The position numbers were made by a program, and so were the translations under genes. Positions 13,255-26,696 of a stretch of DNA of 64,000 bases are shown piece by piece (the first letter of the stretch is position 1; every line of letters begins with the position of its first letter). The notes under the pieces were generated by a model. That model ran no database searches. It was not told the origin of the DNA and saw nothing but the letters and a program-made list of their open reading frames with translations. This DNA comes from Margaritifera margaritifera (lineage: Eukaryota > Mollusca > Bivalvia > Unionida > Margaritiferidae). The DNA is taken from the NCBI GenBank assembly GCA_029931535.1, contig JAQPZY010001301.1, positions 558,001-622,000 on the forward strand. Reading direction: 5' to 3'.

Positions 13255-13699
13255 TTAAATAGTATTTATAAGTCTCATCATTTAAACAGTATTTATAGAT
13301 ATATAATAATTTAAACAGTATTTGTATCATAATTTAAACAGTATTTGTATGTATCATAATTTAAACAGTATTTGAATGTATCGTGATTTAAACAGTATTT
13401 GTATGTATCATAATTTAATCAGTATTTGTATCTATCATGATTTAAACAGTATTTGTATATATCGTGATTTAAACAATATTTATATATATCGTAAGTTAAA
13501 CAGTATTTGTATGTATCATGATTTAAACAGTATTAGTATCTATCATAATTTAAACAGCATTTGTATGTAACATACTTTAAACAGGATTTGTATGTATCAT
13601 AATTTAAACAGTATTTGTATGTATCATAATTTAATCAGTATTTGTATGTATTATAGTTTAAACAGTATTTGTATGTATCTTAATTTAATCAGTATTTGT
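13255..13699. repeat. minisatellite, about 27-29 bp unit
   Basis: About 16 copies of a unit of the type tttaaacagtatttgtatgt plus atcataa. The same array continues after the LTR at 14453-14770 and again at 15120-16015. Because the unit contains no stop in some frames, it gives long spurious translations (MYHNLNSICMYH and NYDTYKYCL types) on both strands. These are not genes. Confidence 0.97.
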
Positions 13700-14448
13700 T
13701 CTTATGTATGATGTTTATATAATATTATAAATATTTTAGGAAATTATAAATGTTTCTTCACTTTAATATTTGCTTAAATCTTAATGTTATCAGGAAAAAC
13801 ATGTTTAACTAGTGTCCTTGAATTAGGTTGTTTTGATCAATATGTTTTCTCAATTTGAAGGTCAAGGTTGGATTTTGTTTACAAGTAAAATTCCATTAAG
13901 ATGACACATGTTCTAGAACATTCTGTCATGTGACCAATCTTTATATATGCCATGTTTGGTGGACATTTATTCAGTTTTGACATTACCATCAGTCTTGTAA
14001 AGAGCTATTACAGTTGTGAAAATTCATTACAAATTCTAAGAGAGGAATTATTTTAAATATTCATTGGATTATAACAGTGCTCATAAACTTTTGGATTTTG
14101 GATTTTTAATTAATGATTTTGGAATTTAACTGAACTTATTCAGAGATTTTGGAATACTTCATTTTGACATCAGCACATCAAGATTTCTAGTACATCAGGA
14201 CTTTGGAGACCATTAGCACATCATAACATTCAAGGACACAGCCGTGAATTCGGAACATTCTATATTTAGGACTTGTGATTAGAATAATCATTCTTATTGG
14301 ATTATTAGGATTTCAAAACACATTAATGTAAGTGACTTTTTGATTTTTCATTTAATTATCTAGTAATAAATTGCTTGTTGATTTTTACTTGATTTGTTGG
14401 TTTCACTTTCTTTCTGTTACATTTTTCTTAGACCATAGAGTCGTAACA
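13700..14448 (+). mobile_element. solo LTR (copy 1)
   Basis: This 749-bp block is closely similar along its length to 57514-58308. It ends GAGTCGTAACA in forward view, or TGTTACGACTC on the other strand, as LTRs do. It is flanked by the 4-bp direct repeat TTGT (13696-13699 and 14449-14452). The first bases read TC where the other copy has TG. A TATATA box-like run near 13940 and an AATAAA near 14366 suggest plus orientation. No internal retroelement sequence adjoins it, so it is a solo LTR. It interrupts the minisatellite. Confidence 0.85.
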
Positions 14449-14452
14449 TTGT

Positions 14453-14770
14453 ATGTATCATAATTTAAACAGTATTTGTATGTATCATAATTTAAACAGT
14501 ATTTATACGTATCACGATTTAAAAAGTATTTATATGTATCATGATTTAAACAGTATTTGTATATTTCATTATTTAAACAGTATTTATATGTATCATAATT
14601 TAAACAGTATGTATATTTATCATAATTCAAACAGTATTTGTATGTAACATGATTTAAACAGTATTTGTATATCTCATGATTTAAACAGTATTTATATATA
14701 CCATAATTTAAACAGTATTTATATGTATCATAATTTAAACAATATTTGTATTTATCATAATTCAATTATA
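14453..14770. repeat. minisatellite, continuation after the solo LTR
   Basis: This has the same 27-29 bp unit as 13255-13699, with about 11 copies. The array resumes exactly after the LTR target duplication, which shows that the LTR inserted into a pre-existing array. Confidence 0.95.
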
Positions 14771-14813
14771 AGACTTAGTATACTATACATTTAGAATATC
14801 ACTGGATGATGTG

Positions 14814-14957
<144 letters not shown>

Positions 14958-15018
14958 CAGAGGAACCTCGTTAATCCAAACTTCACTTATCCGGAAACCT
15001 CGTTATCCGGACAAAGTT

Positions 15019-16068
15019 GAGAGTTTTTACTGTAATAACAAACTTGATACATAATTAATTCTAAATATTACACAATTTAAATTATTTCACTACTCGATGG
15101 AAAATCAGATGGAAAATGTACATTTAAACAGTATTTGTATGTATCATAATTAAAACAGTATTTATATATATCATAATTTAAACAGTATTTGTATGTATCA
15201 TAATTAAAGCAGTATCTGTATGTATCATGATGTAAACAGTATTTGTATGTATCATGATTTAAACAGTATTTGTATGTATCATTATTTAAACAGTATTTAT
15301 ATGTATCATAATTTAATTTAAACCAGTATTTAAATGTATCATAATTTAAACAGTATTTGTATGTATCATATTTTAAACAGTATTTTTATATATCATAATT
15401 TAAACAGTATTGATATGTATCACGATTTAAACAGTATTTATATGTATCATAATTTAAACAGTATTTATAAGTATCATGATTTAAACAGTATTTATGTCAT
15501 GATTTAAACATAATTTATATATATCGTAAGTTAAACAGTATTTGTATGTATAATGATTTAAACAGTATTTGTATGTATCATTATTTAAACAGTATTTGTA
15601 TGTATCATAATTTAAACAGTATTTGTATGTATCATAATTTAAACAGTATTAATATATATCATGATTTCAACAGTATTTATATATATCATGATTTAAACAG
15701 TATTTGTATGTATCATAATTTAACAGTATTTGTATGTATCATAATTTAAACAGTATTTGTATGTATCATAATTTAAACAGTATTTATACGTATCATGATT
15801 TAAACAGTATTTGTATGTATCATGATTTAAACAGTATTTGTATTTATCATAATTTAAACAGTATTTGTATGTATCATAATTTAAACAGTATGTATATTTA
15901 TCATGATTTAAACAGTATTTGTGTATCTCATGATTAAAAACATTATTTATAGGTATCATAATTAAAACAGTATTTATATGTATCATAATTTAAACAATAT
16001 TTGTATTTATCATAATTCAATTATAAGACTTATTATACTATACATTTAGAATATCACTGGATGATGTG

Positions 16069-16105
<37 letters not shown>

Positions 16106-16190
16106 TTATATATATGTATTTATATATATACAGAGGAACCTCGTTAATCCGGACTTCGTTTATCCGGAAACCTCGCTATCTGGACAAAGT
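15019..16190. repeat. segmental tandem duplication, unit B
   Basis: Unit B is the second copy of the 13149-15018 block. It has the same leader, a minisatellite of about 30 units at 15120-16015, the same 'tatcataattcaattataagact' exit, and the AAT/TA microsatellite. It runs into a complete Tigger-like element, whose first 60 bp form the end of the duplicated unit. It lacks the solo LTR. Confidence 0.85.
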
Positions 16191-17331
16191 TCAACGCGAA
16201 CGGAATTCCTAAACGTTAATTTGCTCCATTAATCAAGAAATCCACGTTCCGGATCCGGAAATAAAAATCGGGGACCAAAGTGTTAAATTACAATAAAAAT
16301 TGCCTCGATAATCCAGAAATAATGTCCAAAAATAAGAAAATTCAAAGAATGGTATATGAAAATACAGTCAGTCGGATAATATAGATTCGTCTACACAAAT
16401 CTGGAGGTGCGTCAATGTATCAATCTTTGAGTGGTCAAATTCTAGTGGCACTTTAAAGTTATAAATTGATCATGGGATCATGTGTGTGGAAAAATTTAAA
16501 CTAGCGTGACTGTATTTTAACCAGCGATAATATAAACAATGTCTGTTTTTGCTAGTCGCTGAAGGGAGTGTTAATAATTAAATAAACACACTGCAAAAAA
16601 TCGTCCATACTTTTGACATAACATATGGTAAATAAATTAAGTGTGTCATTAAGTCTCTTTGTTATTAGCCAAATGTATGTAACAATCACAAATTGTTGAT
16701 GGCTGTACAAATAAAGTTGATTGATTTAAGCTGTGGACAGTATAGGACTTCATTTCACAATAAAAAGTGACGTCAATTATTGGCTCATTAGCAGCTATAA
16801 CAGTTGTAAAATACAACTTATAAAAATGACTGCATTTTATTATTTACCAATAACACATTTAACTGTGAAGTATCAGTTTGTATTCGTTGTACTTTTTACA
16901 TTATTATGGCAACACCATTTAGCAAGTGTTGACGAGTAGAGATACTGGCCAGCATAAAAAGGAAGATTTGCCAGCAAAAAGAAGATCACCCAAAAGGAAA
17001 TTGACATAATAAATGTATGTACAGTACATACATGTACATGTACATAGTGTGATGTGTTTGATGTGTTAATTGTTTAAACTTATATTTACATGTACAAGTA
17101 CATGTTATAATAAATTGAAATAATCACAAATCAATAGATGCATTCATTAATTTATTTCAACCATTATTGAATTTTCAGTACATTTACAGATAACAAATAC
17201 ATGTACAGTACATGTATATGGTACGATGACATCGTAAAATAAATATGTGCATGATTCAATTATCTGGAAAACTCATTAATCTGGACATATTCACTGGGAA
17301 CGAGAGTGTCCAGATTAACGAGTTTCCTCTG
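16131..17331. mobile_element. Tigger/pogo-like element, 1.2 kb
   Basis: Inverted ends cagaggaacctcgttaatcc (left) and, reverse-complemented from the right, cagaggaaactcgttaatct are flanked by TA on both sides. A second inner pair (ttatccgga and tccagataa) extends the inverted repeat. No transposase was recognised, so it is probably a non-autonomous derivative. Confidence 0.8.
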
Positions 17332-17333
17332 TA

Positions 17334-18714
17334 TATATATATATATATATATATGGAACATAAGAGGATGTCATAAAATAAGTGTTATGTCTAAAAAATG
17401 TCAGTATTTTCTGAAATAGTCAACAAAACTTAAAGCTAGTGCTTATGTCTTTAGCAGTCAAAAAAGGAAAATAACAGTGATATATATATTTCATTGACTA
17501 GAGATCGTGCTGGGCTTTGCCGATGTTGCAAATTTTGATTTTTTTCCAATTGGCACTAAAATATACCATTGGCAATTTTTTTGGCAACAACATTTTTGGA
17601 TGTTAAAACTTGCATATACGATCTTGGGTTAGGAGTAGAGGAATTCAAAGGCACCATGAAAGGAAACTGCAAACTTAGATACAAAATGCACTGGAGTCTA
17701 TCTATTGTTATATAAACAAATCCTTTGTTCATATTGACAAACCATCTTACCAGTACACTGTTATATCATAATCCGCTTATGCTGACATCTGGCCTGAGTA
17801 CTGTATGCTGTGATACACTCAAATAGTCATGCTACCGGACTAGCTACAATCAACCAAATGACAGCTAATCCTTTTTTTTTTTTTAAATGTACCAGAAAAA
17901 AGTTTTGCTGAAACTTCAAAGAAAAGTGATTGCCTTTGAAGTACCAATCATTCTGTATAAATACTAAGCAAATGAAAATAAAAATTTAGTCTCAATCAGA
18001 ACAATATACTGTCATGGGTAAACGTAAGTTAGACTTTTCATGTTCATCATCTCATCCTAAGAGTACTGTATATACTTGCGTATAAGCCGAATAATTTAGG
18101 AAAAAATAAAAGCCTGGAAGAAGGGGGGAGGGGGGGGGGGATCAGCTTATCCATAGGACAATGTCTAAATTTAAACATTTTTAAGCTTTCTTGTTGACTA
18201 CCAGTATATATTAGAGGAGACTGGATGGATAGACAGATAGATAGTTAGGAATAATAAAGACAAAACCAGTGTAAAATACAATTAGGTATATTATCGAGTG
18301 GAATATGTCACAAACAAATTGACAACTTACATTATGTTCTTTATCGTGTGATAAAAGTCCATAGAAATATATTATGATTGACATTTTAAATCCGTTTGAT
18401 ATGATAAATCCATGAATTCTATCATAGGTCACATACCAGCATAAAAATGGTAGCCCAGAATGATCCGATTCACAATATCCCATATGTTAATTCCACATGT
18501 CTCACAAATAAACAATGAAAGTCAATTCCACACTTTTGTGATTCACAGTATCCTACAAAGGTTAATGTCTAATTTCGTCTGGTACAAAGCCCAAGAATTC
18601 ATCTGCATCTTCTGAGTGACCAATTATAGTGCTGAAATCCTCAATCACTGTATAGTCATTGTAAATATTGTCCAACTATAATTCCTTATCGTTACTGTCA
18701 TAAGCGGGTGCCTA
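17334..18714. other. intron sequence with no recognised gene
   Basis: I see only short simple repeats: TA at 17334-17355, a T-run near 17871 and a G-rich run at 18123-18141. A motif near 18068 (tatacttgcgtataagccga) resembles the end of a small DNA transposon, but no partner end was found. Confidence 0.4.
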
Positions 18715-19015
18715 TGTGGAGATTGAGCTTGGATTCTGTAAGCGATACTCCGATCAAACAGTCTGTGAAATCTCTTAAAGGATGCAGCTGAACAGGTGTC
18801 AATTGTGCGGCAAGATCACACTGAGTTCAAAAAACCACCCTCTGTTACTTGGCACTGAACAAGTATCAAATATGTGGTTCGATCAAAGGGTTGTAATGTG
18901 GGAAAACAAAGAGGGTGCTAAGTGAGTAAGGTCCAACACGTATATGTAAGACGGGTAGGACTCTACTTGGCACTGAACAAGTATCAAATTGACAAGGTAT
19001 AAATCATAAACCAGA
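18715..19015 (+). repeat. fragment of Tigger-like element
   Basis: It matches 3570-3740 and, inverted, 47900-48090. The block 'tgttacttggcactgaacaagtatc' is shared by all three. The terminal inverted repeats are missing, so this is a truncated internal piece. Confidence 0.7.
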
Positions 19016-19189
19016 AAACCGGAGAGAGAGAAAGAGACTGCAGAGGTAGAGAAAGAAGATATTTGATATTTGATAATGCCTTTATTTAAAGTGGCAAGTC
19101 ATACCTTTGCACAGACTGTCATACAGGATGCAAAGACTATGTAAGTAGCTAAGATTGGTGCTACACTGCTCCCTTGAAAACTTGCACCT

Positions 19190-20680
19190 GGATAACTCGT
19201 GAACCCGCTTATAACGCGGGTCAGGCATGGATCCCATTTTTTAAACTTGAAAATACCAAAAAATTGGCCCCAATTTGTTGAATGTGAAAAAAATCGCGAT
19301 TAAAATTAGTAAATGAAACCTTGATATATCGCTCATTTTACTGTCGAAAAACAGTGTTTAGTACCCGGAAATTTGAATCAACATCATGAAATTTTCAACT
19401 TTTAATAAGAAGTCATATATTTTGCTCAATCTTTTTTCCAAACAACATTCTCGGTACACTGTAAGTAACAATATTCAATGAAATTTTGATCACTGATAAT
19501 GTTAGTATTGCCTACTGGTGGCAACACTTAAAAAAATAAATACCAATTAAATAAGTTTTGTCAAGTGAAATTTGTGTTTTAGTTCTATCTTTTAATTCGG
19601 TGTCAGTGTAATCATCATAAATGCAATGTGCCCTCTTGTATTCAAACGTGCAAGATATCATTAAACTGTCACAGCTGTGTCCATGAGCATTTCTGTAAGA
19701 ACCTAATTAAGTGCCGACTTTCTTTATCTCCAACTTGCGGAAGTATTTGTTGTGTTGTTACACTCAGTTATAAGAAGACCTGCTTTGTATTATCACGTTA
19801 ATTACGTCTTTTATATCAAATCAAATAAAAAGGTGTGGAATAAAAAAAAAGTTAATAGGCGTGTATATCCTACCTGTGTAAATGCTAGCGGTCACAGCGG
19901 TGTGTCAGGTCAACTCATTTAAATTGATCAATCGAACACTGTTATAAATATTATTATGTAATATAATTAACCTACCTTCAATTAGCCTACTCATTCACAA
20001 ATGTGATCAAATATAGTAAGGCAACCAAGTGAAATGTGTATTTGGTGAATAAAATGCTGTTTCACAGATACGGTTCATTACGAAGAAGCGAGTTCCAGAG
20101 TTTGTGTTAAAATTAAAATTTATAAATTGCTACTCAGACATTTCCTCAGGGATGAGAAGACTATTACTTTCAATTAAATCACAGCATCCATATTTTATTA
20201 ATAGAACAATATATAAACAGAGTTTCAACGTTGACAGTTGTTGCATGAAATAAATTCCCAAGTTTTTAAAAAAAAGGAATCTTGTTTCTGTTGTGAATCA
20301 AGAACAAAAAGCAGTGACATAATACACAATGTTTTCTCGTACATGTGTTTTTGAAACCGCTTGGACTTATGTTGTTAACGATTTTTCTGATGTTGGGAAT
20401 CTTGAAAATAAAGGTAATTTATATAAAAAAGCGAACAACTACATTAGAAAAAAGCTCTTTATTGACAATTATTCCCAATGCAATTATAAAACAAGTATTC
20501 AGCCATTAAACAGCCCCGTTACCCCCCCCCACTGCAGTTTTCTCGATGTCCAGCGGGGAAGGCATCCCCTTCTTAACTTTTTTGAGGTTCCTTGGTAACT
20601 CGCGACCTCGCTTATAATGTGGTCTATGCTTTTGGACCAGGTTGTGTGCCAGTTATCAAGGGAAAAAGTTTTTAGTAAAA
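19190..20680 (+). repeat. dispersed repeat, copy B
   Basis: It is colinear with copy A at 885-4400 but without the Tigger insertion, so it preserves the uninterrupted target 'cgcttataatgtggtc' near 20611. The open frame near 20329-20598 is an accident of the repeat and has no family resemblance I can name. Confidence 0.75.
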
Positions 20681-21810
20681 GTAAAAATGTCATTATCAAC
20701 GACTGTTAACGTGGGTTCAGTAAGATTAATCTCATCAAAACTGACATCAGGAATAAACTTGGCATCTCAAACTTTATTCTGCAAGTGGGCAGCCGTAAAA
20801 TCATGACGCTTACTCATGTGACATTCGATTTTATTATTTTTATGAAACAACATTTTAATAGTGCAAATCATTATAAATAAGCAATCAAAACAGTCATGTA
20901 ACGATTTCTTCTGTAATATTGTGGTATTGTATTGTTTGTTATCAATAAAGTAATAAACACCCCATCTTTTTCAATTTTCATTGCCTACTACATTAATAGA
21001 CATAGAAAAATATTGACTCCTTGCCTGGCGATATTTTTTAAAAATTGGCGACAAAATACTGAGATTGGCATTTTTTTGGCTACAACTATTTTAAAGCCAG
21101 CACCATCCCTGATTGACTATTAGCAAAATTAATTAAAAAAGTAAATTCTGAAGCAAAATGTTAAGGACATTCCCAAATTGTATCATGTCTGCAATTATAT
21201 GATTAAATCCCCTCATAATGCCCAGCTGTTCAGTAAAAAAACAGTCACTGACATTCAATTTACTGAGAAAGCATAACTATTTACATCTGAAATCATGCAG
21301 AGATCCTCAGAATGAAATAAATAATAAATTATCAAATTATTCTTCATCATGTTAGGAAGTAACATTTGTGTCGTAAGTATTTAACAGTTACATTTAAAAA
21401 TCATCTGAATTTTATGCTAATCTCTTAAGTTTCTGATGGTGTCTAATCTGGCAAGGAAAGTACATGTGTTGACCTAATTCATGTCGTAAAAAAGACTGCG
21501 CCATTACAATTTCCAACACAGTGTTTGCAATTTTATAAATCTGGTTTCAGAATGATACATATCGGATTCTTACAAAATATTGGCATCAACTGGAAAAATG
21601 TCTAACATTGCTGGCATCTGCTTTAAAAGCAAATGCAAGAGCTGTTGGCCAAGAAGTTTGGGTCAGCAGAATGCTTTCTGTAGCGACTTCATCCAATGTT
21701 GTTGATTGCATATTCTATGAAAAATATTGCTTCAAGATTTCTCTATCTTTTGAATCTTCATCGAAATCTGATGCCAAATAAGGATCATTTGTCTAAGATT
21801 GGAAAGCATT
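20681..21810. other. intron sequence with no recognised gene
   Basis: AT-rich sequence without a splice-bounded frame, tandem repeat or inverted ends that I can support. Confidence 0.4.
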
Positions 21811-21814
21811 TATA

Positions 21815-22160
21815 CCAGGATAATTCTTGGCTAAGTTGGTCAAATTTGTTAAGTGGATTTTTGAGATAAAGTTGTTTAAAAATTTTATAAAATTAACTGT
21901 AGCCATATGTGATGGCAAATCAGCATCACCTGTAAAAAAAAAATTGAAAGCCTTTCATGGCAGGAGTTCTGTTAAATTTGGTCAAATTCAGTTTTAAGTG
22001 ATTTTTGAGAAGCTATTTAAAGGTTTTCTATTTTTAGTAATGGCAGCCATATTTGATTGTGGATTGGCATACTTTGAAGAAACTTAAAAGCCCTTTATTC
22101 CATAATGTCCTCTGCCAACTTTGGTTAAAACTGGTTCAGTGGTTGTTTAGAAGAGGTTTA
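21815..22160. repeat. degenerate tandem repeat
   Basis: Three loose units carry a 'ttggtcaaatttgttaagtg', then 'tttttgagaa', then 'ggcagccatat' pattern. The pattern resembles the ones at 25800-26120 and 31006-31215. It is a noncoding dispersed repeat. Confidence 0.5.
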
Positions 22161-22312
22161 AAATAGCCAATCTTCATGATGCCACATGATGCATGCTAGA
22201 TGACAAATGCCTGATGCAGGGCCATACCATAAGCCTTATGGCCAGGTGAGGTAAACAATGTAGCATGAGGTGATCTACTTCTAAAAAGTTAACAATAAAA
22301 GTATATAAATAC

Positions 22313-22399
22313 CTTTAAATATTTTTTTTTCTTGTTGACATAAATCAACATTCTTCTCCAAATGTTTCTGTAGAGTTTGGACACGTCTAGCAAGAAGTT
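22313..22399 (-). CDS. coiled-coil exon of the RING gene
   Basis: This exon is 87 nt, phase 1-1. The minus-strand acceptor is gtgtttgcttacag and the donor is gtatttatat. It encodes LLARRVQTLQKHLEKNVD then LCQQEKKIFK. The basic/acidic mix and Leu spacing suit a continued coiled coil. Near the end it has a run of nine A bases on the coding strand, so a sequencing error here could alter the frame. As read, it is in frame with both neighbours. Confidence 0.82.
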
Positions 22400-23229
22400 C
22401 TGTAAGCAAACACTGAAATATGCAATCTTTTATAGTCCATTTCAACATTGTCTAATAGGTATAACGTTCCAGTTTTCGGAAAAATAAAACTTCACCAAAA
22501 TTTAAGAATGAAAATCACAAAACCTGGACAACAAACGAGTCAGTTTCTCTGAGGTGGTATTGAACATCAATTTTATTTAGAAGTATAATTTACAGCAGAC
22601 AACAGTAAATGCTGAAATTCCTTTACAAATTGGCCATTTTTTATAATCTATGTGTATAATTTTCTACAAGACATTTGGACAAAACTGGAACACTGTTATA
22701 GTTTTACCAATTCACCCAGTATACCAAAATATAACATTTAAAAACATTAATGATAATCTAATACCATTCACACCTGTAATACATTGCAGAAAATGACACA
22801 ATGAATTGTACAGATGGAGTCTATTTGCATTGGAATTTCCACATCATTTTAAAAATTCATACTTCAAACTGAAATTCAACTTGTATAATAAGACTTCTCG
22901 CTATTGCAAGCAAAATTATATTGAAAACTTAATATCTGAAACTTCACAGCATTATATAAAAAAAACCCGCCAATTTATTGAATTCCTACTGACTTGCACC
23001 AAAAGTTTCTAGTGATATATTTATCTTCAGTGGTTTTAAATTTATTTTTTTTTATTTTTTTATTTTGTATAAAAATACTATCATTTTTGTCAGAAATTAA
23101 ATAGTTAGGGAAAGAGGTCATATTGTTTCCACAGATAGCAGATAGTTGTTTTCTGGGTGTTGCAACTGATGTATTGTAGAACGATACCTGAATATATATA
23201 ACTCTTTACATGTATTTTTGGTAATTTTT

Positions 23230-23365
23230 CTTCTTCCTGCTATTATTATCATCATTTTTATTATTATTATTATTAATTATTATTATTATTGTTGTTGTTG
23301 TTGTTGTTATTGTTATTATTTTGTTGTTGTTGTTGTTATTATTATTATTATTATTATTTGTACTC
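23230..23365. repeat. (ATT)n/(GTT)n microsatellite
   Basis: Alternating blocks of ATT and GTT trinucleotides span about 130 bp, with interruptions. Confidence 0.95.
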
Positions 23366-23864
23366 TTGTCCATTATCCCACTATACCATACTAATGATAT
23401 ACTTCCTTAGTACCTCCATGCTAACTTTACCAGGATATAATTTCCTTTGCACATTTTGATGATGGCATTGATTTATCGCTGCGCATGATATCAGTCCTTT
23501 GTTCAAAGCCTAGAATTAGTCAAAACACTTTGGTCCTATTTGTGATGCGCACGATAAACACTTTGAATTATTTTCACGCAACTTTGTTGGGCTGATGGCA
23601 GCATAACACCGATATGTAGTTTACCCATTTTAGACCGTAGTTTAATTTTGTCTTCTTTCTTTCTTCTATTGTTTATCCTTTGTTTGTTTATTTCCCCATC
23701 ATTTAAATATGTAGGAGTCAAGAATTTTTTGGCGCCTTGGTTGTTTAGTGTTTGTTTTATGGATGTAAATTGTTTCTTCCCCTGACGAAGAGCTTGTTTA
23801 GATCGAAATGTTGGGAAACTGTTTTGTATTTGCGCTGTTATCAATTTTTGTGTCATTATATCAT

Positions 23865-23865
<1 letters not shown>

Positions 23866-23900
<35 letters not shown>

Positions 23901-23930
23901 CACACACACACATACATACACATATGTGTA
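23866..23930. repeat. (TA)n(CA)n microsatellite
   Basis: A TA run with one TG interruption passes into CACACA and then CATACA repeats. Confidence 0.95.
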
Positions 23931-25309
23931 TCAGAGATCCTAAAACTACTTTATTTGCTGGACATGTCCAGTAAATCAAAGGTTTTGACCGGCACGTAAT
24001 ATGAGCAACCCGACATTGGTCATAGTTCTTAAATATTATTATATCAATGCTTCTTTGATTTCTTTTAACCATTTAACTGCCAAAAATAAGGACTTTAATG
24101 AAGTAAAATTCAAAGTTCACTAAGTCTAATTTACAGATTGTTTCTTTGTTAATTCAAAAAGGTAACTAGGTCTAATTTACAGTTTTTTTGTCAGACAATC
24201 GATAGAGGCGTCATCAACCAAGCTTGTTTGGTCAGTATGAATTCCCAATTGTTTAAACACTCTATAACCATAAAACACAAGACAAAAGAGGTGTCAAAGT
24301 TTATCTCCTGGACTTATCAAACACCCTTTAACTGAATAATTGCCCCTGGGACAGTTCTAATAGACATTACATCAGTCCCTTACACCATGTGGTTTGTGTT
24401 GAGATGTGTCAGCACATGACATCTTTAGAGCAAAATATGTGAAGTCTATGCCCGAATTAAGGAAAAAAGTTACTAGCTACAACAACTAACTTTTATTACC
24501 AACCTCTAACACTTATTTGGGGACCCGATCAAATAACACTTGAACATCCAACATCCAACTTTACCGGAAATGCATGTTAATTAGGTGTTATGTATTTTCA
24601 AGGTAGCAAGTCAGCTTGTCGTCAGTTATTAATTAATTTTTGAAAACAATTATATGAAATAAAATCTGTTGTTGGGTGAAATTCTAGAGTATAGTTTTCT
24701 GAAAGAAAAAAATGAATTTATAAATAATTAGTTTAAGAGGAAACCAGTTAATCATTGAAGGATAATACTAATCCTATTGACACATTTTCCAGTAAATTTA
24801 ATAATTAGGTATATTAATCTTTTCTCTTTTGTCACAACTTTTGATATCACCTTTGAATGTTTTATATGAAATTTTACAAATATATGCCTCTCATGAACTG
24901 AAGAAAATTGACAGTATTTCAGACCTGAAATATTTTATGAAACACAGATGTACACAGAACTTAACGAAGATGTGACGGATGCATTAATGGATGCATGGAC
25001 AGGCAAGGGTAACACCATATGCCCCTGCCACTGTCATGGTTGGGCATGAAAATTATGCATCGCCCTTGCCAATGACAACTATGCCTGAGAACAGACACCA
25101 TACATTGACATTACATCTTTAGCATAAGCATTATACCTGTGACATCAGAGTACAATGCAGCAGCAAAAATTATAGCAATAGAAAATTACATTGATTCTTC
25201 AAAAACTCTTACAATGAACCTGTCAAGTGGTTCCTCCAAGAAAGCAATAATCACTAAGCTCTGATGAGGGTTATGTAAGAAAATTTTATGAATGTAATAT
25301 AATACTCAC

Positions 25310-25348
25310 CTTTATCACTTAGACTAGTTAGCTCAGCTTCCAAAGTTT
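25310..25348 (-). CDS. 39-nt coiled-coil exon of the RING gene
   Basis: Minus-strand acceptor ctgtaatttttcag, donor gtgagtatta, 39 nt, phase 1-1. It encodes Glu (split codon) then TLEAELTSLSDK. The donor is close to consensus and a T-rich tract precedes the acceptor, which supports a real exon despite its small size. It links in frame to the 51-nt exon upstream and the 87-nt exon downstream. Confidence 0.8.
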
Positions 25349-25799
25349 CTGAAAAATTACAGTTCACATTGATTTAAAATATTTTCAGTCTAATACAATC
25401 TGAGCAAAATATATTGTTGTGTTTTGCCTTTGAAATCAAAGTTATACAGGCAGAAGTAACAAAGATTCTCCAGAATATAGTGCTTCACCTGCACTCCATA
25501 AAATTATGGTGTCTCCTGAAGTAGGAATTCAATTATGCTGTCACTCCCCCCCCCCCCATTGTCTGATTTGCAAAAATTGTCACAAAAACTCTAAAACTGA
25601 ATCTTAACAATAATGATGACAATGTCACCACCATTCAAAACACAGTAATACTAATATCTGACCATAGTGACACCTATATTTCATCACACTAATACCACAG
25701 TGACAAAATACCTGTATCTCACCATGCTTATGAAGTTGAGACAAACAAACCTACAATCATAATGTCCCCTCCAGTAAGCATGTAGAAATTCAATTATGA

Positions 25800-26123
25800 T
25801 GTTTCCCCTCTCCACCACCCACCCCCTGTCAAGAGTAGTGATAACAAGATTTTCAAAATGGCTATCATGGTGGTTATATTGAATGTAAGATTGGCACAAT
25901 TTTCATTTTGCTGAAAACCCAATATTGATATGACCATCCATTCAGGTGGAGTGGTGATAACAAAAGTTTGAAGATGGCCACAATGGTGGCCATACTTGAT
26001 GTCAGATTAGCATAATTTTCATTTAGGACCAAGCAGACATTATAAGAAGCCTTCTGGTGAAAACTCTAAGTCAATATGACTTTTGTTTAGGAGTAGTTAG
26101 ATGGCTGCCAAGGTGGCCATACT
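25800..26123. repeat. dispersed tandem-like repeat, left part
   Basis: Units of the kind 'aagatggccacaatggtggccatactt...gattagcataattttcat...cataagaagtc' occur here and continue at 31006-31215. The two parts were contiguous before the hAT-like element at 26124-30999 inserted. Confidence 0.65.
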
Positions 26124-26696
26124 CAGGGTTCCCCGGGGTGCCAAAATCCGCGTAAAAGTATGCACACTTTTCATATTTGGACACATGAAAATTCCAAAAG
26201 CTGAGTCCTCAGTACACAAGCTTTTTTGTCTGTGAAATTCTTTTCATTTCATCTGTTTTTACAAAACAAGTATCAATCATGTGTGCGGGCTATCCAACCA
26301 AGTTCAAGTGATTTTAATGGGATTAGGTGAAGACATATAGGTTAAATCTTAGCAGACAAGGAGATTAAGACACCTGTTAATCGACTGTCTGTGAATAATG
26401 ATCAATTATATCAAAACACTAATTACACACAAGAGTGCTTTGACAAGTCTTTTTGACAAGCATTACTCAGCAGTTTTAATCCATCGTGTTAAAAATTCTT
26501 AGACGATATTTGGAACACTTGCATGTTATTGTAAACTGTATTTAGAAATATAGTGCCAAGATTTGGGGATTTATTTTGTATGTCAGAGGTATACAAACTC
26601 TCATGTTAATCGTCACAAAATCAACTGTGTTTTGGTGTCATGTACAGAGATATACCTTAGTTTTTCAAGAGATTATCCTATGTGTACTATTCTGAT

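Larger units (their letters stand above)
22405..25305. other. intron with simple repeats only
   Basis: The 2.9-kb intron between the 87-nt and 39-nt exons holds ATT/GTT repeats at 23230-23365 and a TA/CA microsatellite at 23866-23930. The open frame that crosses 23536-24072 on the minus strand runs through that microsatellite and shows no domain, so I do not call it a gene. Confidence 0.5.

Noticed and set aside
14403..14765. Long repeated-peptide frame on the minus strand (NYDTYKYCL type)
   Set aside because: It is a by-product of the 27-29 bp minisatellite; similar frames appear on both strands.
18060..18160. 'tatacttgcgtataagccga' motif as a transposon end
   Set aside because: It resembles ends of small DNA transposons, but no inverted partner or target duplication was found nearby.
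23536..24072. 178-codon minus-strand frame
   Set aside because: It runs through a TA/CA microsatellite and shows no recognisable domain, and there is no sign of an exon boundary.
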